The notes beneath the pieces were generated by a model, which was not told the DNA's origin, searched no databases, and worked only from the letters and a program-made list of their open reading frames with translations. Of a stretch of 64,000 bases of DNA, positions 42,427-53,013 are shown in pieces (position 1 is the stretch's first letter; every line of letters starts with the position of its first letter). The position numbers were made by a program, and so were the translations under genes. The DNA is taken from assembly GCA_035995425.1 (NCBI GenBank), contig DASYKM010000016.1, positions 9,406 to 73,405 of the forward strand. The letters are read 5' to 3'. The stretch is from CADEED01 sp035995425. Lineage in GTDB: Bacteria; Pseudomonadota; Gammaproteobacteria; Steroidobacterales; Steroidobacteraceae.

Positions 42427-45400
42427 CTAGAAGTGGCTCTCCGCCGCGTGACCGAGCAATCGTCCCAGCGCCGGATTGCGCAACATGTGTATTTCCGCCA
42501 CGGGATCCGCGGCTACGACTCCGCACTCGATGGCCTCGCGCCCGAGCGAGCCGTCGGAGATGACGCTGTATTCCGCTCCAAACGACGCCATCGCGCTCGC
42601 CAGGCGATCGACGGCTATATCGATCGAATCGGTTGATCCGTAGTCCTTGATCGGCTGCCACCGGACACCCGGTTGTTTGCCGCTGACCTTAGCGGCCACC
42701 TGAATTTGTTCGGCCGCGATCAGTGACTCCGCCAGGGTGGCGCGCCACGGAGCGCGGCTCACGCCGGGCATGAAAGCATTGACGCGATCGACGGCGTCGA
42801 ATATGTCCGGAGAACTCATGAAAGATTGGAGCCCGCCGCCGGCCGTCAAGAAGGTTCCGCCGCCGCCCGCGACCAGGGTATCGATCTGCGCCGCGGTCTT
42901 TTCCACATTCGTGAAGTTCACGAAGTCGAGCCGATTGGCGGTCGCGGAGAACCAGTTGGTCACGGTGACCGTGTCGCCGGTCACGCCTACGCGTGTCATC
43001 ACCAAGTTGTTGCCGGTGCGTGAGAACGCGACCTGCGTTGAAGCGAGATCGGTGAATTGCAGTCGATCGATCAGGCTGTCCGCGGCCACGTTGTTGATGG
43101 TGTCGGCACCGCCGCCGCTCGTGTACTGATAAGTATCGGCTCCGAGGCCGCCAACGAGCGAGTCCGTGCCGCCCATGCCGTTCAACGTGTCATCGCCGGC
43201 GCCGCCGTCGAGTGCGTTGTTGCCGGAGTTTCCCGCGAGAACGTTCGCCAGCGCATTTCCGGTCGCGTTGATGATGCCACCGCCGGTGAGCGTCAGGTTT
43301 TCCGTGTTGGCGAGCGGCGTAGTGTTCAGCGTGAACGTCACGGACGACTGCACGGTGTCCGTGCCCTGATTCGCTGTCTCGGTGATGACGTCCGTCGTCG
43401 TGTCGACGACGTAGAGGTCATTGCCCAGCCCACCTACCAAGGTGTCGGTGCCGCCCATGCCGTTCAGGGTGTCGGCACCATCGTTACCCGTGAGCGTATT
43501 GTTGGCGGAGTTGCCGGTCAGCACATTGGCCAGAGCGTTTCCAGTGGCACTGATCACAGAACCGCCGCTCAGCGTGAGGTTCTCCACGTTGGCGAGCGGT
43601 GTCGTGTTCAAGGTAAACGTCACGGTGGACTGCACCGTGTCGGTCCCCTGGTTCGCCACCTCGGTGATGGTGTCGGTGGTGGTGTCGACGACGTAAACGT
43701 CGTCGCCCAGTCCACCTACCAAGGTGTCCGTCCCACTTCCTCCGTTCAGTGTGTCATTGCCGTCGTTGCCGGTGAGCGTGTTGTTGGCCGCATTGCCGAC
43801 CAACGAGTTGGCAAGCTCGTTGCCCGTGCCATTCGCGATGCTTCCCGACAATGTCAGGTTCTCCACGTTGGCCGCGAGGTTGCCGCTCAGCTGCACCGTG
43901 GTGACGATGGTGTCAGTTCCCTCACCCAGAACTTCATTCACCACGTCGCTCGTGCTGTCGACGTTATAGGTGTCGTCGCCCAGACCACCATTCAGGGTGT
44001 CGTTGCCAACGCCGCCCGTCAGCGTGTCGTTGCCTTCGAGGCCGACGAGCGTGTCGTTGCCAATGCCGCCATCGAGAGTGTTGTTGCCGGTATTGCCGAT
44101 GAGCACATTGGCCAGCGAGTTCCCGGTCGCGTTGATTGCCGAGCTTCCGGTCAGCGTCACGTTCTCGACATTCACGAGCGCCGTGTCGTTCAACGCGAAC
44201 GTCAGCGACGCCTTCACCGTGTCCACGCCTTCGTTGGCGAGCTCTGTGATCGTGATGCCGCTGCGGCTGACCAGGTAGGTGTCATCACCCGTGCCGCCGG
44301 CGAGCGTATCGGTGCCGGCACTGCCCGGATCGAGCGTGTCGTTACCCGCGCCGCCGTTGAGCTGGTCCGCACCCGACGAGCCGATCAACAAATCGTTACC
44401 GCCGGCTCCGGTCAGAGTTCCCGCCGATCCGAGAATGAGAATGTCATCCCCTTCAGTGCCAGTGGTGCCGACGAGATCCAACATTTGCGCGAGAGTTCTC
44501 GTCGTTCCGTCTGGATAGGTGAAGGAATACCCCGCCATGTTCGCGTTCTGCGTGAGCGTGCCGCTCACAACGGAATACAGACCCCTGATCAGGAGCTGAT
44601 CGTTCGGGTTCTGCGAGTTGTAGCGCAGCCGTACATCGATCGAACCGTCTGCATTACGCACAACCGAAGGCTGAAGAGCAGAAAGCGTGATATTCGTACC
44701 GAACCGGAACTGGTGAGTCCCGGCGGCTTCCATCGCATGGATGTCAGCCCCGTCGCCCTTGTCGAGCAGGTAGGTGTTCGCGTTGGCGCCCCCTATCAAC
44801 GTGTCGTTGCCTGGCCCGCCGACGATGGTGTCATCGCCCGCGCCTCCGTTGATGACGTCAGCACCGAGATTGCCATAGAGCTGATCGTTGCCATTGGCTC
44901 CGGAGATTGTGTCATCGCCTTCCTTGCCGAAGTAAATGTCGGCACCACTGGTGCCGTTGAACGTGTTGCTGCTCGAGTTTCCGTTGGTTTCGGAAGAGTT
45001 GACGATGAGCGTGAACTCATCGACCGCCATCAGCCCCCCGCTGTCAGTCGCGGTTGCGCGGATGGTGTACATGCCGGCATCGGCCGCTACCGGTATCCCG
45101 CTAAGCTGGCCAAACTGGGTGTCATAGGTGAGCCACGCCGGCAATGCCGCGCCGCTGGCAAGGGTCGCGCTGAAGGTAAGAGCGCCTTGCGTGTCGATGA
45201 AGTAGTTATACAAGGACTCGAAATACGTGCTATTCGGCCGCACACCGGCATCCGGCACCGTATTCGCGAGACTGGGCGCAGTATTTATGCCGGTCGCAAG
45301 TCCCTCGATCTGTGCCGCGCTGTAGCGAGTACCGCTCAACACGAACTCTTCAATTTGATTCTGCGGTCCGGCAAACCAGTTTTCGAACACAATGGTATTT

Positions 45401-48400
45401 GGGTTCGAGAGCGTTTCCGTCAGCCGCAGGTCGTCGCCATTGCGCGTGACGACCCAGGTGCCAAGTCCGCTGCCCTCGAATCGATCGAATCCCGCTGTGT
45501 CTGAAATGCGCACCGTGGCGAGGTCGGAAGCAGAAGTATTGACGTTGATGACATCATTGCCTGCGCCGCCACTGATCACATCCGATCCGCCGGTTGAACT
45601 GATGTAATCGTCGCCGTCGCCACCATTCAAGACATCGGCAGAGGACCCATCGAACAGCCGATCGTCTCCGGCATCGCCGTTCAAGGTCGCGCCGTTCGAG
45701 ACGAATCCATTCAGCGCATCGTTGCCGGCGCCGCCCGAAAGATTCGCATGGGAGTCCCAGTTACCAGCGATCAACACATCGTTGCCGGAACCGCCGTCGT
45801 AAAGCGCGGAATCCGGCGACACAAAGCTGTCGTCACCCGAGGACAAATGCACCATTTCGCCGAATAGCTGGGCGGCCGTGAACTGCTGGCCATCGGCGAA
45901 GCGGAACTGCGTGGTGACCGTTCGAACGTCGTGCTGCGAGCTGTACCATTGATCATACAACTCGAGCCGATCCTGGATGTTCGCCGAGTTGTAAGGCAGA
46001 ACCCATTTGCCCTGCTCGTTCAGTCGCTGGTTGGCGCGAACGTAAGAAGCGCTGATACCAGCGCCGAATTCAATGACATCGTCACCATTCGCGCCCGAGA
46101 AAGCGATGTTGTCCGTCCCGTCGCCAATATTTGTCCGCACCGTGATCGTGGATAGCGCATTGAAAGTGTCATACATGTCTATGGAGTCATTGCCGGTACC
46201 GCCGATGATCAGATCGACGCCGCCACCGCCTGAGATGGTGTCATTGCCCGCGCCACCATTCAGCTCGTCGTTACCCATCGAGCCGTAGATCGTGTCGTCG
46301 CCATTGAGGCCGAATACGTCGGCGCCGGCAGGACTCGAAACAGCTAGATAGTCTCCGTTGTTGGTTCCATCCAATCGCACGTGTACGCCGAATTGCAGTC
46401 CCAGCGTCGCCGACAAACCAACTGAGTCGGTCGCGCGCACCTTCACATCGAACAGCGTCTCATCGCTATTGGCCGGGGTGCCGCTGAACGTGCGCGTCGC
46501 CGGATTGAACGTGAGCCAGCTTGGCAACGGATCGCCGTTGGAACGCGTTGCCACCAGTGTCAGCGTATCGCCGGCGTCCAGGTTTACGAGCGCGGTCGCG
46601 GGCAGAGTGAAGGTGAACAGCTGCCCCGCGCGCGCGTCCTGCCGCGAAATCGCCGGCCCGATCTCAGGCGAATGATTGCCGGTATTGAGTTGACTGATTT
46701 GCTGCCGATTGAGGCTGCTTCCATCGGCGAACACGAAGCGATCGACGCTTGTCGCCGAGCCTCCGGCCCAGTTGGTCAGAAGCAGGCTGTCACCATTCGC
46801 CGGGGAACCCGCGACAACCGCGAGACCATCGGTACTTTCGGTAACGGTGAGATTCGCGGCCGTGATCCCAGCGCCAAAGCGCAGCACATCGTCCGCGCCG
46901 CCAGTTTCCGTGAGGGTATCCGCGCCATGCCCGACTCCATATTTATAGGTGTCGTTTCCTTCTCCACCGGACAGGGAGTCGTCGCCGCCGAGCCCAACGA
47001 GCGTGTCATCCCCCTGGAGACCACGCAGATCGTCGTAGCCTTCAGACCCGCGCAAGTAGTCGGCAGCCCCGGTCGAGCGCATGGTGTACCACTCAATGTC
47101 CTCCGGCGTGAGTGTCTCGCCGTTGAATTCGAAACTGTCGATTCGACGGCCGACAGCGTCTTCGGTGAGATAGCCAGTCAGCGTGATCGAATCCTGGTCG
47201 AAAGTTCCAGCCGCGCTGCGCACGCGAATGGTGACGTCGCCCGCGCCATTCCAGCCGAACTCAATATCCGACTGGCGATGCAAGTCCGGGCCGAACTGCA
47301 GCGTGTCGGATTCATCAGCGATTGCACCGCTGATCGAGATCTGGTCGTGCCCATCGCCGCGATTGAAAATATAGGTGTCGTTGCCTGCACCGCCCGTGAG
47401 CGCGTCGTTGCCAATACCGCCCACCAGCGTGTCATCGCCGCCTGCACCGCTCAAGGTGTCGTTACCCGCGAGCCCCTGAATGTACTCGTTGACTGCGGTG
47501 CCGGTCAGCACGTCGTCGGAGGGTGTTCCCACCAGCGACAGCGCGCCGTGACGAAACTCGAAACTATCTACAGTATAGAGCCCGGATGGATCCGTGGCGT
47601 ACAGGTTGATCGACACGACTCCAGCGGCGCCAGCCGGCGCCGTGCCCGAAAACGTACGCGTCGCCGCGTCAAAGTCCAGCCACTCCGGCAGCGCCTCACC
47701 GTCAGCGGTGGCCGCGGAATACGAGAGAGCATCGCCATTGACATCGGTAAACGTTCCCGACGGAACTACGAGCGTGAAAGGAACGCCAGCGGCGGCCGAG
47801 AAATCGTCGACCGGCACTGCAACTACCGGCTTGCGATCGCCGGTGAGGCGCGACTGTATTTCCTGCGCGTTCCAGATCGTGCCGTCGGCGAACGCAATGC
47901 TTTCGACGCCAGCGGTGGAATCCTGATTCGCACCCACAATCTCGATGAGATCGCCTGGAGCGGATGAATCCGTTTGAACGAGTACCGAACTACCGTTGCC
48001 GATGACGGCCACATTCGCCGGCGCAATCCCCACACCCAACTGGATTCTGTCGACACCGCCGGTGTCGACGATGGCGTCGTAGCCATCACCCGCGTTGTAA
48101 ACGTACGTGTCAGCATCATCGCCGCCCAGCAGCCAATCGTCGCCAGTTCCGCCAGAGAGCGAATCATTTCCCGCGTTTCCGTATAAAACATCCGCGCCGC
48201 CATTACCGCGCAGGTCGTCACCGCCGTCGGTGCCACCCAGCGATTCGTCCGCGTCGGTACCGTAGAACGTTCGCGGGGCGTTGGCCGCCGCGTCGTGAAT
48301 GACAGCGTGGTTGGATGCCGCGTCCACCAGCATATTCAGATAGGCATCCGGATTGGAGTTGTACCAGTTGACGATCGACAGCGCCTGAGTGCCCGGCGCC

Positions 48401-51400
48401 AAGCCGAACTGTTCGCCGGCGCCCGCACGAAAGTACACGCCGCGCGAGGCCAACGTTGCGGTGTCGACCCAGTCCGCCAACGCACCGCTGTAAACCAGGA
48501 CGAGATTTTGCCCCTGCCCCACATAGCTGATTTCGTTGACCGACACTCCGGGCTTGAGCGCCAACGTGTCGTCGATGAGGAATCCGGGCGTGAATGACTG
48601 CTCGAGATCGCGAGCCGAAAAGCTCAAACCGCCAACCTCGAGATTGCCGATCGCGGCGAATGTGGCCACGGACATCGCCACCGAAGCGCCCTCGGCGTAC
48701 TGCAGGATGGCCGATCCGTTTGAGAACGTGACATTCAAACTACTGGCGATGGCGCCGCCGTTCACGATGACGGTATTGCTTCCTTCCGTGTCGGAAATAC
48801 TGAATTGGCCATCGGCCGAATTGATGACGTAGGTATCGTCGCCCGCGCCGCCGAACAAGGCTTCCGCGCCGCCGTCCGATATGAGCGTGTCGTTGCCACT
48901 GCCACCTTGCAGTTGATCGACACCGTCTCCGCCATCGAGAACATCGTCACCCGCGCCTCCCACCAGCAGATCGATGCCGGCGCCGCCCGACAGGCTGTCA
49001 TTGCCCCCACCGCCCTGCAGCTGGTCATCACCATCGCCACCATCCAGCGTGTCATCGCCTTGCGCGGCTTCGAGGACATACGCGCCATCGCCATCGAGAT
49101 GATCGTTGCCGGCGCCGCCGGAAAGAACATCGGCGCCGCCGCCACCCGTCAGGACATCGTTGCCGTCGCCGCCGTCGAGCGTATCGTCGCCCTGCACCGA
49201 CGACACCGAGTCGCTCGCATCGCCATCCATCTGGTCGTTGCCGGCGCCACCTAACAACGTGTCACTGCCACCGCCTCCCACCAGCGTATCGTTGCCGGCG
49301 CCGCCGTCGAGCAGGTCGCCATCGCCAATGGCGTTTGACGCAGCATCGCCGTCGCCATAAAGCTGGTCGTCTCCTTCGCGACCAAACAGCGAATCACCAC
49401 CGCCCGTGCCCACCAGCAGATCATTTCCGGCGCCGCCATCGAGGAAGTCCCCGAGCTGGCGCGCGGCAACTGTCTCCGCTGAATCACCAAACAACTGATC
49501 GGCGCCTTCGCCGCCTAGCAAAGTGTCGGCGCCCCCGCCGCCGACGAGCAGATCCGCGCCGTCACCGCCGTCGAGCAGGTCATCGCCAATGACGCTATCG
49601 GGCGTGACCGCGCTCTCTCCGTACAGCTCATCGTTGCCTGAACCGCCGATCAGCGTGTCGTTGCGACCGCCGCCGATGAGAACGTCATCGCCGTCCTCGC
49701 CGTTCAGATAGTCCTCACCGTCCTGCTCGGTGTCATCGTCGCCGAGGAGCACATCGTTGCCGGCGCCGCCGAACAAGGTGTCCGCCGCGTGCGAGCCCTG
49801 CAGCCAGTCATTGCCAGTACCGCCATCGAGAAAATCCTCGCCCGTAAAGTCTTCGGTCTTGTCGCCACCGATGATGACGTCGTTGCCATCGCCGCCGAGC
49901 AAGGTGTCGTTGCCGAGGCGATCGAAGAAGGTGTCATCGCCTGCTTCACCGTAGGCGAGGTCGTCTCCGCCGCCGCCGAAGATCACATCATTGCCATTAC
50001 CCGCATGAATGAGATCGCGCCCCGACTGCGCCGGGTCATCCGAGCGATGCATGCCCGGCACCGAGTACTGCAGCGTCTTCGGCGAGTAGGCGGTGGCTCC
50101 GGCCACCACCGAGGCGCTGAACGTCCAGGAGATATCGACCGCCGCGACCCAAGGCGGCGCTCCGTTGGCACCACCGACGTTCTGCCAGACGCTCGCATTC
50201 TCGAAGTACTGCGCGTCGCCCAGGATGAAGTCATCGCCCGCGCCCGCGACGATGACGTCATCGCCCGCGCCACCGCTCAGAAGATCCCGCGTGGCGCCCG
50301 CCACCACGATGTCGTTGCCGGCGTTGCCGGCGAGCAGGTCGCCGAACTGCGCGATGTCCGCCTGAGTGTTGCCCTGGGCGATGGCGACATCGAGATCGAC
50401 TTGCGATTCGCCGTAGATTCGATCGTCATCTCCAGAAGCATCCAGCGGCGCATCGACGCCGCTGTTGAGCAGCGCCTGGCCGTAGATCATGTCGCGGCCT
50501 TCGCCGCCTTCCAGAAGATCCCCGCCCTGCTGGCCGCGGATGTAGTCGTTGCCGTTGCCACCCTGCACGCGATCCGCGCCCGCGCCGCCGTACAGCACAT
50601 CATCGCCGCCGACGCCGCTGATGGAGTCGTCGCCACCGGCCACTCCTCCGAAGCCGTCCTCGTTGGTGAGGTTGATGCCATCGTTGCCGGCGGCGCCGAC
50701 GATCTCGTCATTCGCCGTCGTGTCGTAGACGTAGCCTGCGCTTGGGCCGGTGAGATGGATGGTGTTCGTGGTCTGGGGGTTGGCGGCGGCGGTTTCGTTT
50801 GCGGCGTTGAAAGTCATCGCGAGAGTGGCAGGAGCAGAGGCCTCGCCAAGAGCCGAAACAACTGTCGCTGTCAGATTGAAGAGCTGACTGCTGCCGTCGA
50901 CGTCTCCGACGGAAAGCAGCGACAACATTACCGTGGTCTGACCCGGTGCCAACGGGACATCGACATACCCGTTGGTGAAAACCAGCGTGTCGTCTCCCGT
51001 TACCAATTGCAGATTGGCGGGCAGATTGCTAGTTGCCACTCGGACATAGTCGCCGCTCCCGGCCATAGGCAGCGCAACAGTCAGTTGCACTGAACTATTC
51101 TCATTGAGTGTGGCCGAGCTACTCGCCATGGCCAGCGGGAACGAGATTCCCAGATCTCCTGGTTTGAATCCGCCGATCGAAATGCGATCAACGCCCTCCG
51201 GCGCGCTTAACGCTTCCTCTGATCTTGCGATTCGAAGATTCCCATATGCCATCGCGTAATAGAAAGTCTTTCCATTGATCTCCTCGACCAACAGGTTCCC
51301 GTGCATCGTCGGCTTTGCATCTGCGCCAGTGAGTTGCACGTCGTCAAAGACGACCAGTCCATCGTTGTCATCGTCGATGATCAGGTCGATGCCGCCGCCA

Positions 51401-52989
51401 GACTTGAACACGTATGTGTCAACTCCCTCACCTCCTGCCAAATCGTCATTACCCGTACCGCCGTCTAACGTGTCGCCGCCAGTGCCACCGCTTAAATAAT
51501 CGTGCCCTTCGCCCCCTACGAGATCATCGATTCCGCCGCCACCCAATAGCGAATCGTCCCCGTCACCACCCGTGAGAGTGTCGCTACCTGTTCCGCCAAT
51601 GAGCAGGTCTGCGCCCGCGCCGCCAGTCAACGCGTTCGACACGTTTAGGCTACCGATCTGCACCTCGTTCTGAACGAGCCCGAGCGTTGTTAGGCCAATA
51701 GGTCCTGATTGAGCTGTCCAAATCTCCGATGAATTGAGCGCGGTCTCAACATGAGTCTTGTCCTCGGAGGAGATCGGCAAGTCGTAAATAGACCTCCGCA
51801 ATCGAGTTGCACCCTTGTTGATGCCGCTGCCAGCGAGAGCGCCGAAGTCAAAACGAACTCCACCTGCAACACTTTGGAAAAAGAAGGGCGTCTCGCTACC
51901 TGAATGCTCGTAGTAGTACTCGATCGCCGCGCTAATGAGGCCCTTCTGCAGTGGTTCAATGGCCGTACTTCCTTCGCTTCCAAGTCGCAGAAGGTCTTCG
52001 GCAAACTGGTCAAGCTTTGTGGTCGGACCAGCTTCCAGAATGGATTCGCTAACTAATTGGTTGAGAAATCCGGCAACCGGCGAGCCCTCAGATTGCGCGT
52101 ATAAAGAGGCGTCCAAGAGCAGCTGGACCAACGTGGGCAGGTTTCTCGAAGCGTCATCCAGCTTGTCAGAGTTCACCAGCGCCGCGTGAAGAAGCATTGA
52201 GTGTAGCGTGAACGAGCCGGGCACATCGCTGAGCGAAGTCTCTCCAATTTGAATTTCTTCAAGCCCGGAGGTAGGGCCAGGACCAACTGTCGGTAAGATT
52301 GCTCTAAGGCCCTCCAAGAATTCTCCGTCGACGTATGTGCCGCTCACGCGAGATTCGCGCGATGCAAACAAAGCCCGTCCCTCTGCCAAACTACTTAGGA
52401 ATGCTTGGTTGTAGTCATAGAACGCCCCGCCACTATGACCCGGCCCGTGCCGCAAGTTCTGATGACGAAAATAGTGGATGTAATATTCCTCGACGAGATT
52501 CGTATCGACGAGATCCAAAATGGCGGGAGGTGGCCAGAACAAAACCTTCTTATCGATTGCGCTCAATTCAAAGGGAGCGGGTGCAAATACGTAGGCTGGC
52601 AGATCAAAAAATACGGCCATTACCGATGCGATACCGCCACCCAACGAATGCCCGGTGAGCTGAATGTTCTCGCTTCCGTATGTCGCAATCGCATCGGCGA
52701 CGACGTCAATCGCACTATCCATCTGGTCCGCGCGGTCGCCACGCCCCATGTCGAAATCCTGCTGCCAGTCGTTTAGGGCCGAAGGTCCGTCGGTTCCACG
52801 GAAGGAGATGACGACTTGGCCGGTGTCTGAGTAGAAAACTGTTGCGTCAAATCCACTCTCCCGGCCTGGGCGTGATAAGTTCGGATCGATATGCCATCCG
52901 AGGGGAGCGAGATCGATGCCATTTTCTTCAAACGGCCGGTAAGCATCGAATGACATCGCGGCCAGTATTCGCTGAAAGGCGCTAAACAT
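42427..52989 (-). CDS. Giant RTX protein with N-terminal lipase domain (probable T1SS substrate)
   Basis: This 3,520-residue protein starts at an ATG with AAGGGAG seven bases upstream. Residues ~1-230 are a class 3 lipase-like alpha/beta hydrolase: FRGTDG (near 63), LTGHSLGGG with nucleophile Ser115, and DLVDTN and HGPGHSGG supplying candidate Asp and His. No Sec signal is present. A first RTX block (GGxGxDxLxGG) lies near 450-530 and a Calx-beta-like sandwich near 620-740. Very many RTX nonapeptides span about 760-3370, broken by three Ig-like He_PIG/cadherin-type domains near 1716, 2106 and 2570. The last ~140 residues are non-RTX, probably the secretion signal. Calcium should drive folding outside the cell. 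An RTX lipase or phospholipase acting on membranes, possibly of competitors, is the likely role; the upstream HlyB/HlyD genes are its probable exporter. Confidence 0.9.
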   Translation of the reverse strand: MFSAFQRILAAMSFDAYRPFEENGIDLAPLGWHIDPNLSRPGRESGFDATVFYSDTGQVVISFRGTDGPSALNDWQQDFDMGRGDRADQMDSAIDVVADAIATYGSENIQLTGHSLGGGIASVMAVFFDLPAYVFAPAPFELSAIDKKVLFWPPPAILDLVDTNLVEEYYIHYFRHQNLRHGPGHSGGAFYDYNQAFLSSLAEGRALFASRESRVSGTYVDGEFLEGLRAILPTVGPGPTSGLEEIQIGETSLSDVPGSFTLHSMLLHAALVNSDKLDDASRNLPTLVQLLLDASLYAQSEGSPVAGFLNQLVSESILEAGPTTKLDQFAEDLLRLGSEGSTAIEPLQKGLISAAIEYYYEHSGSETPFFFQSVAGGVRFDFGALAGSGINKGATRLRRSIYDLPISSEDKTHVETALNSSEIWTAQSGPIGLTTLGLVQNEVQIGSLNVSNALTGGAGADLLIGGTGSDTLTGGDGDDSLLGGGGIDDLVGGEGHDYLSGGTGGDTLDGGTGNDDLAGGEGVDTYVFKSGGGIDLIIDDDNDGLVVFDDVQLTGADAKPTMHGNLLVEEINGKTFYYAMAYGNLRIARSEEALSAPEGVDRISIGGFKPGDLGISFPLAMASSSATLNENSSVQLTVALPMAGSGDYVRVATSNLPANLQLVTGDDTLVFTNGYVDVPLAPGQTTVMLSLLSVGDVDGSSQLFNLTATVVSALGEASAPATLAMTFNAANETAAANPQTTNTIHLTGPSAGYVYDTTANDEIVGAAGNDGINLTNEDGFGGVAGGDDSISGVGGDDVLYGGAGADRVQGGNGNDYIRGQQGGDLLEGGEGRDMIYGQALLNSGVDAPLDASGDDDRIYGESQVDLDVAIAQGNTQADIAQFGDLLAGNAGNDIVVAGATRDLLSGGAGDDVIVAGAGDDFILGDAQYFENASVWQNVGGANGAPPWVAAVDISWTFSASVVAGATAYSPKTLQYSVPGMHRSDDPAQSGRDLIHAGNGNDVIFGGGGDDLAYGEAGDDTFFDRLGNDTLLGGDGNDVIIGGDKTEDFTGEDFLDGGTGNDWLQGSHAADTLFGGAGNDVLLGDDDTEQDGEDYLNGEDGDDVLIGGGRNDTLIGGSGNDELYGESAVTPDSVIGDDLLDGGDGADLLVGGGGADTLLGGEGADQLFGDSAETVAARQLGDFLDGGAGNDLLVGTGGGDSLFGREGDDQLYGDGDAASNAIGDGDLLDGGAGNDTLVGGGGSDTLLGGAGNDQMDGDASDSVSSVQGDDTLDGGDGNDVLTGGGGADVLSGGAGNDHLDGDGAYVLEAAQGDDTLDGGDGDDQLQGGGGNDSLSGGAGIDLLVGGAGDDVLDGGDGVDQLQGGSGNDTLISDGGAEALFGGAGDDTYVINSADGQFSISDTEGSNTVIVNGGAIASSLNVTFSNGSAILQYAEGASVAMSVATFAAIGNLEVGGLSFSARDLEQSFTPGFLIDDTLALKPGVSVNEISYVGQGQNLVLVYSGALADWVDTATLASRGVYFRAGAGEQFGLAPGTQALSIVNWYNSNPDAYLNMLVDAASNHAVIHDAAANAPRTFYGTDADESLGGTDGGDDLRGNGGADVLYGNAGNDSLSGGTGDDWLLGGDDADTYVYNAGDGYDAIVDTGGVDRIQLGVGIAPANVAVIGNGSSVLVQTDSSAPGDLIEIVGANQDSTAGVESIAFADGTIWNAQEIQSRLTGDRKPVVAVPVDDFSAAAGVPFTLVVPSGTFTDVNGDALSYSAATADGEALPEWLDFDAATRTFSGTAPAGAAGVVSINLYATDPSGLYTVDSFEFRHGALSLVGTPSDDVLTGTAVNEYIQGLAGNDTLSGAGGDDTLVGGIGNDALTGGAGNDTYIFNRGDGHDQISISGAIADESDTLQFGPDLHRQSDIEFGWNGAGDVTIRVRSAAGTFDQDSITLTGYLTEDAVGRRIDSFEFNGETLTPEDIEWYTMRSTGAADYLRGSEGYDDLRGLQGDDTLVGLGGDDSLSGGEGNDTYKYGVGHGADTLTETGGADDVLRFGAGITAANLTVTESTDGLAVVAGSPANGDSLLLTNWAGGSATSVDRFVFADGSSLNRQQISQLNTGNHSPEIGPAISRQDARAGQLFTFTLPATALVNLDAGDTLTLVATRSNGDPLPSWLTFNPATRTFSGTPANSDETLFDVKVRATDSVGLSATLGLQFGVHVRLDGTNNGDYLAVSSPAGADVFGLNGDDTIYGSMGNDELNGGAGNDTISGGGGVDLIIGGTGNDSIDMYDTFNALSTITVRTNIGDGTDNIAFSGANGDDVIEFGAGISASYVRANQRLNEQGKWVLPYNSANIQDRLELYDQWYSSQHDVRTVTTQFRFADGQQFTAAQLFGEMVHLSSGDDSFVSPDSALYDGGSGNDVLIAGNWDSHANLSGGAGNDALNGFVSNGATLNGDAGDDRLFDGSSADVLNGGDGDDYISSTGGSDVISGGAGNDVINVNTSASDLATVRISDTAGFDRFEGSGLGTWVVTRNGDDLRLTETLSNPNTIVFENWFAGPQNQIEEFVLSGTRYSAAQIEGLATGINTAPSLANTVPDAGVRPNSTYFESLYNYFIDTQGALTFSATLASGAALPAWLTYDTQFGQLSGIPVAADAGMYTIRATATDSGGLMAVDEFTLIVNSSETNGNSSSNTFNGTSGADIYFGKEGDDTISGANGNDQLYGNLGADVINGGAGDDTIVGGPGNDTLIGGANANTYLLDKGDGADIHAMEAAGTHQFRFGTNITLSALQPSVVRNADGSIDVRLRYNSQNPNDQLLIRGLYSVVSGTLTQNANMAGYSFTYPDGTTRTLAQMLDLVGTTGTEGDDILILGSAGTLTGAGGNDLLIGSSGADQLNGGAGNDTLDPGSAGTDTLAGGTGDDTYLVSRSGITITELANEGVDTVKASLTFALNDTALVNVENVTLTGSSAINATGNSLANVLIGNTGNNTLDGGIGNDTLVGLEGNDTLTGGVGNDTLNGGLGDDTYNVDSTSDVVNEVLGEGTDTIVTTVQLSGNLAANVENLTLSGSIANGTGNELANSLVGNAANNTLTGNDGNDTLNGGSGTDTLVGGLGDDVYVVDTTTDTITEVANQGTDTVQSTVTFTLNTTPLANVENLTLSGGSVISATGNALANVLTGNSANNTLTGNDGADTLNGMGGTDTLVGGLGNDLYVVDTTTDVITETANQGTDTVQSSVTFTLNTTPLANTENLTLTGGGIINATGNALANVLAGNSGNNALDGGAGDDTLNGMGGTDSLVGGLGADTYQYTSGGGADTINNVAADSLIDRLQFTDLASTQVAFSRTGNNLVMTRVGVTGDTVTVTNWFSATANRLDFVNFTNVEKTAAQIDTLVAGGGGTFLTAGGGLQSFMSSPDIFDAVDRVNAFMPGVSRAPWRATLAESLIAAEQIQVAAKVSGKQPGVRWQPIKDYGSTDSIDIAVDRLASAMASFGAEYSVISDGSLGREAIECGVVAADPVAEIHMLRNPALGRLLGHAAESHF
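43130..44330 (-). repeat. Tandem ~100-residue repeats in the C-terminal part of the RTX protein
   Basis: About four ~300-bp units in a row encode ENLTLSGG, NATGNALANVLTGN, NNTLTGNDGADTLNG, GGLGNDLYVVDTTTD and TDTVQSTVTFTLNTTPLANV. The third and fourth units are nearly identical, implying recent duplication. Boundaries are approximate. Confidence 0.75.
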
Positions 52990-53013
52990 TGCTCGCTCCC
53001 TTAGATAGAACTA

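Noticed and set aside
43057..45504. Long plus-strand open frame of 815 codons opposite the RTX gene
   Set aside because: It is a mirror of the highly repetitive RTX coding strand; no domain, start signal or independent codon pattern.
49789..51093. Long plus-strand open frame opposite the RTX gene
   Set aside because: Antisense shadow of GGxGxD repeats, giving low-complexity A/V/R/I-rich protein.
43130..51640. Regular short DNA repeats that could be taken for a CRISPR or minisatellite
   Set aside because: They are in-frame codons for RTX nonapeptides and larger protein repeats, with no constant repeat/unique spacer structure and no cas genes.
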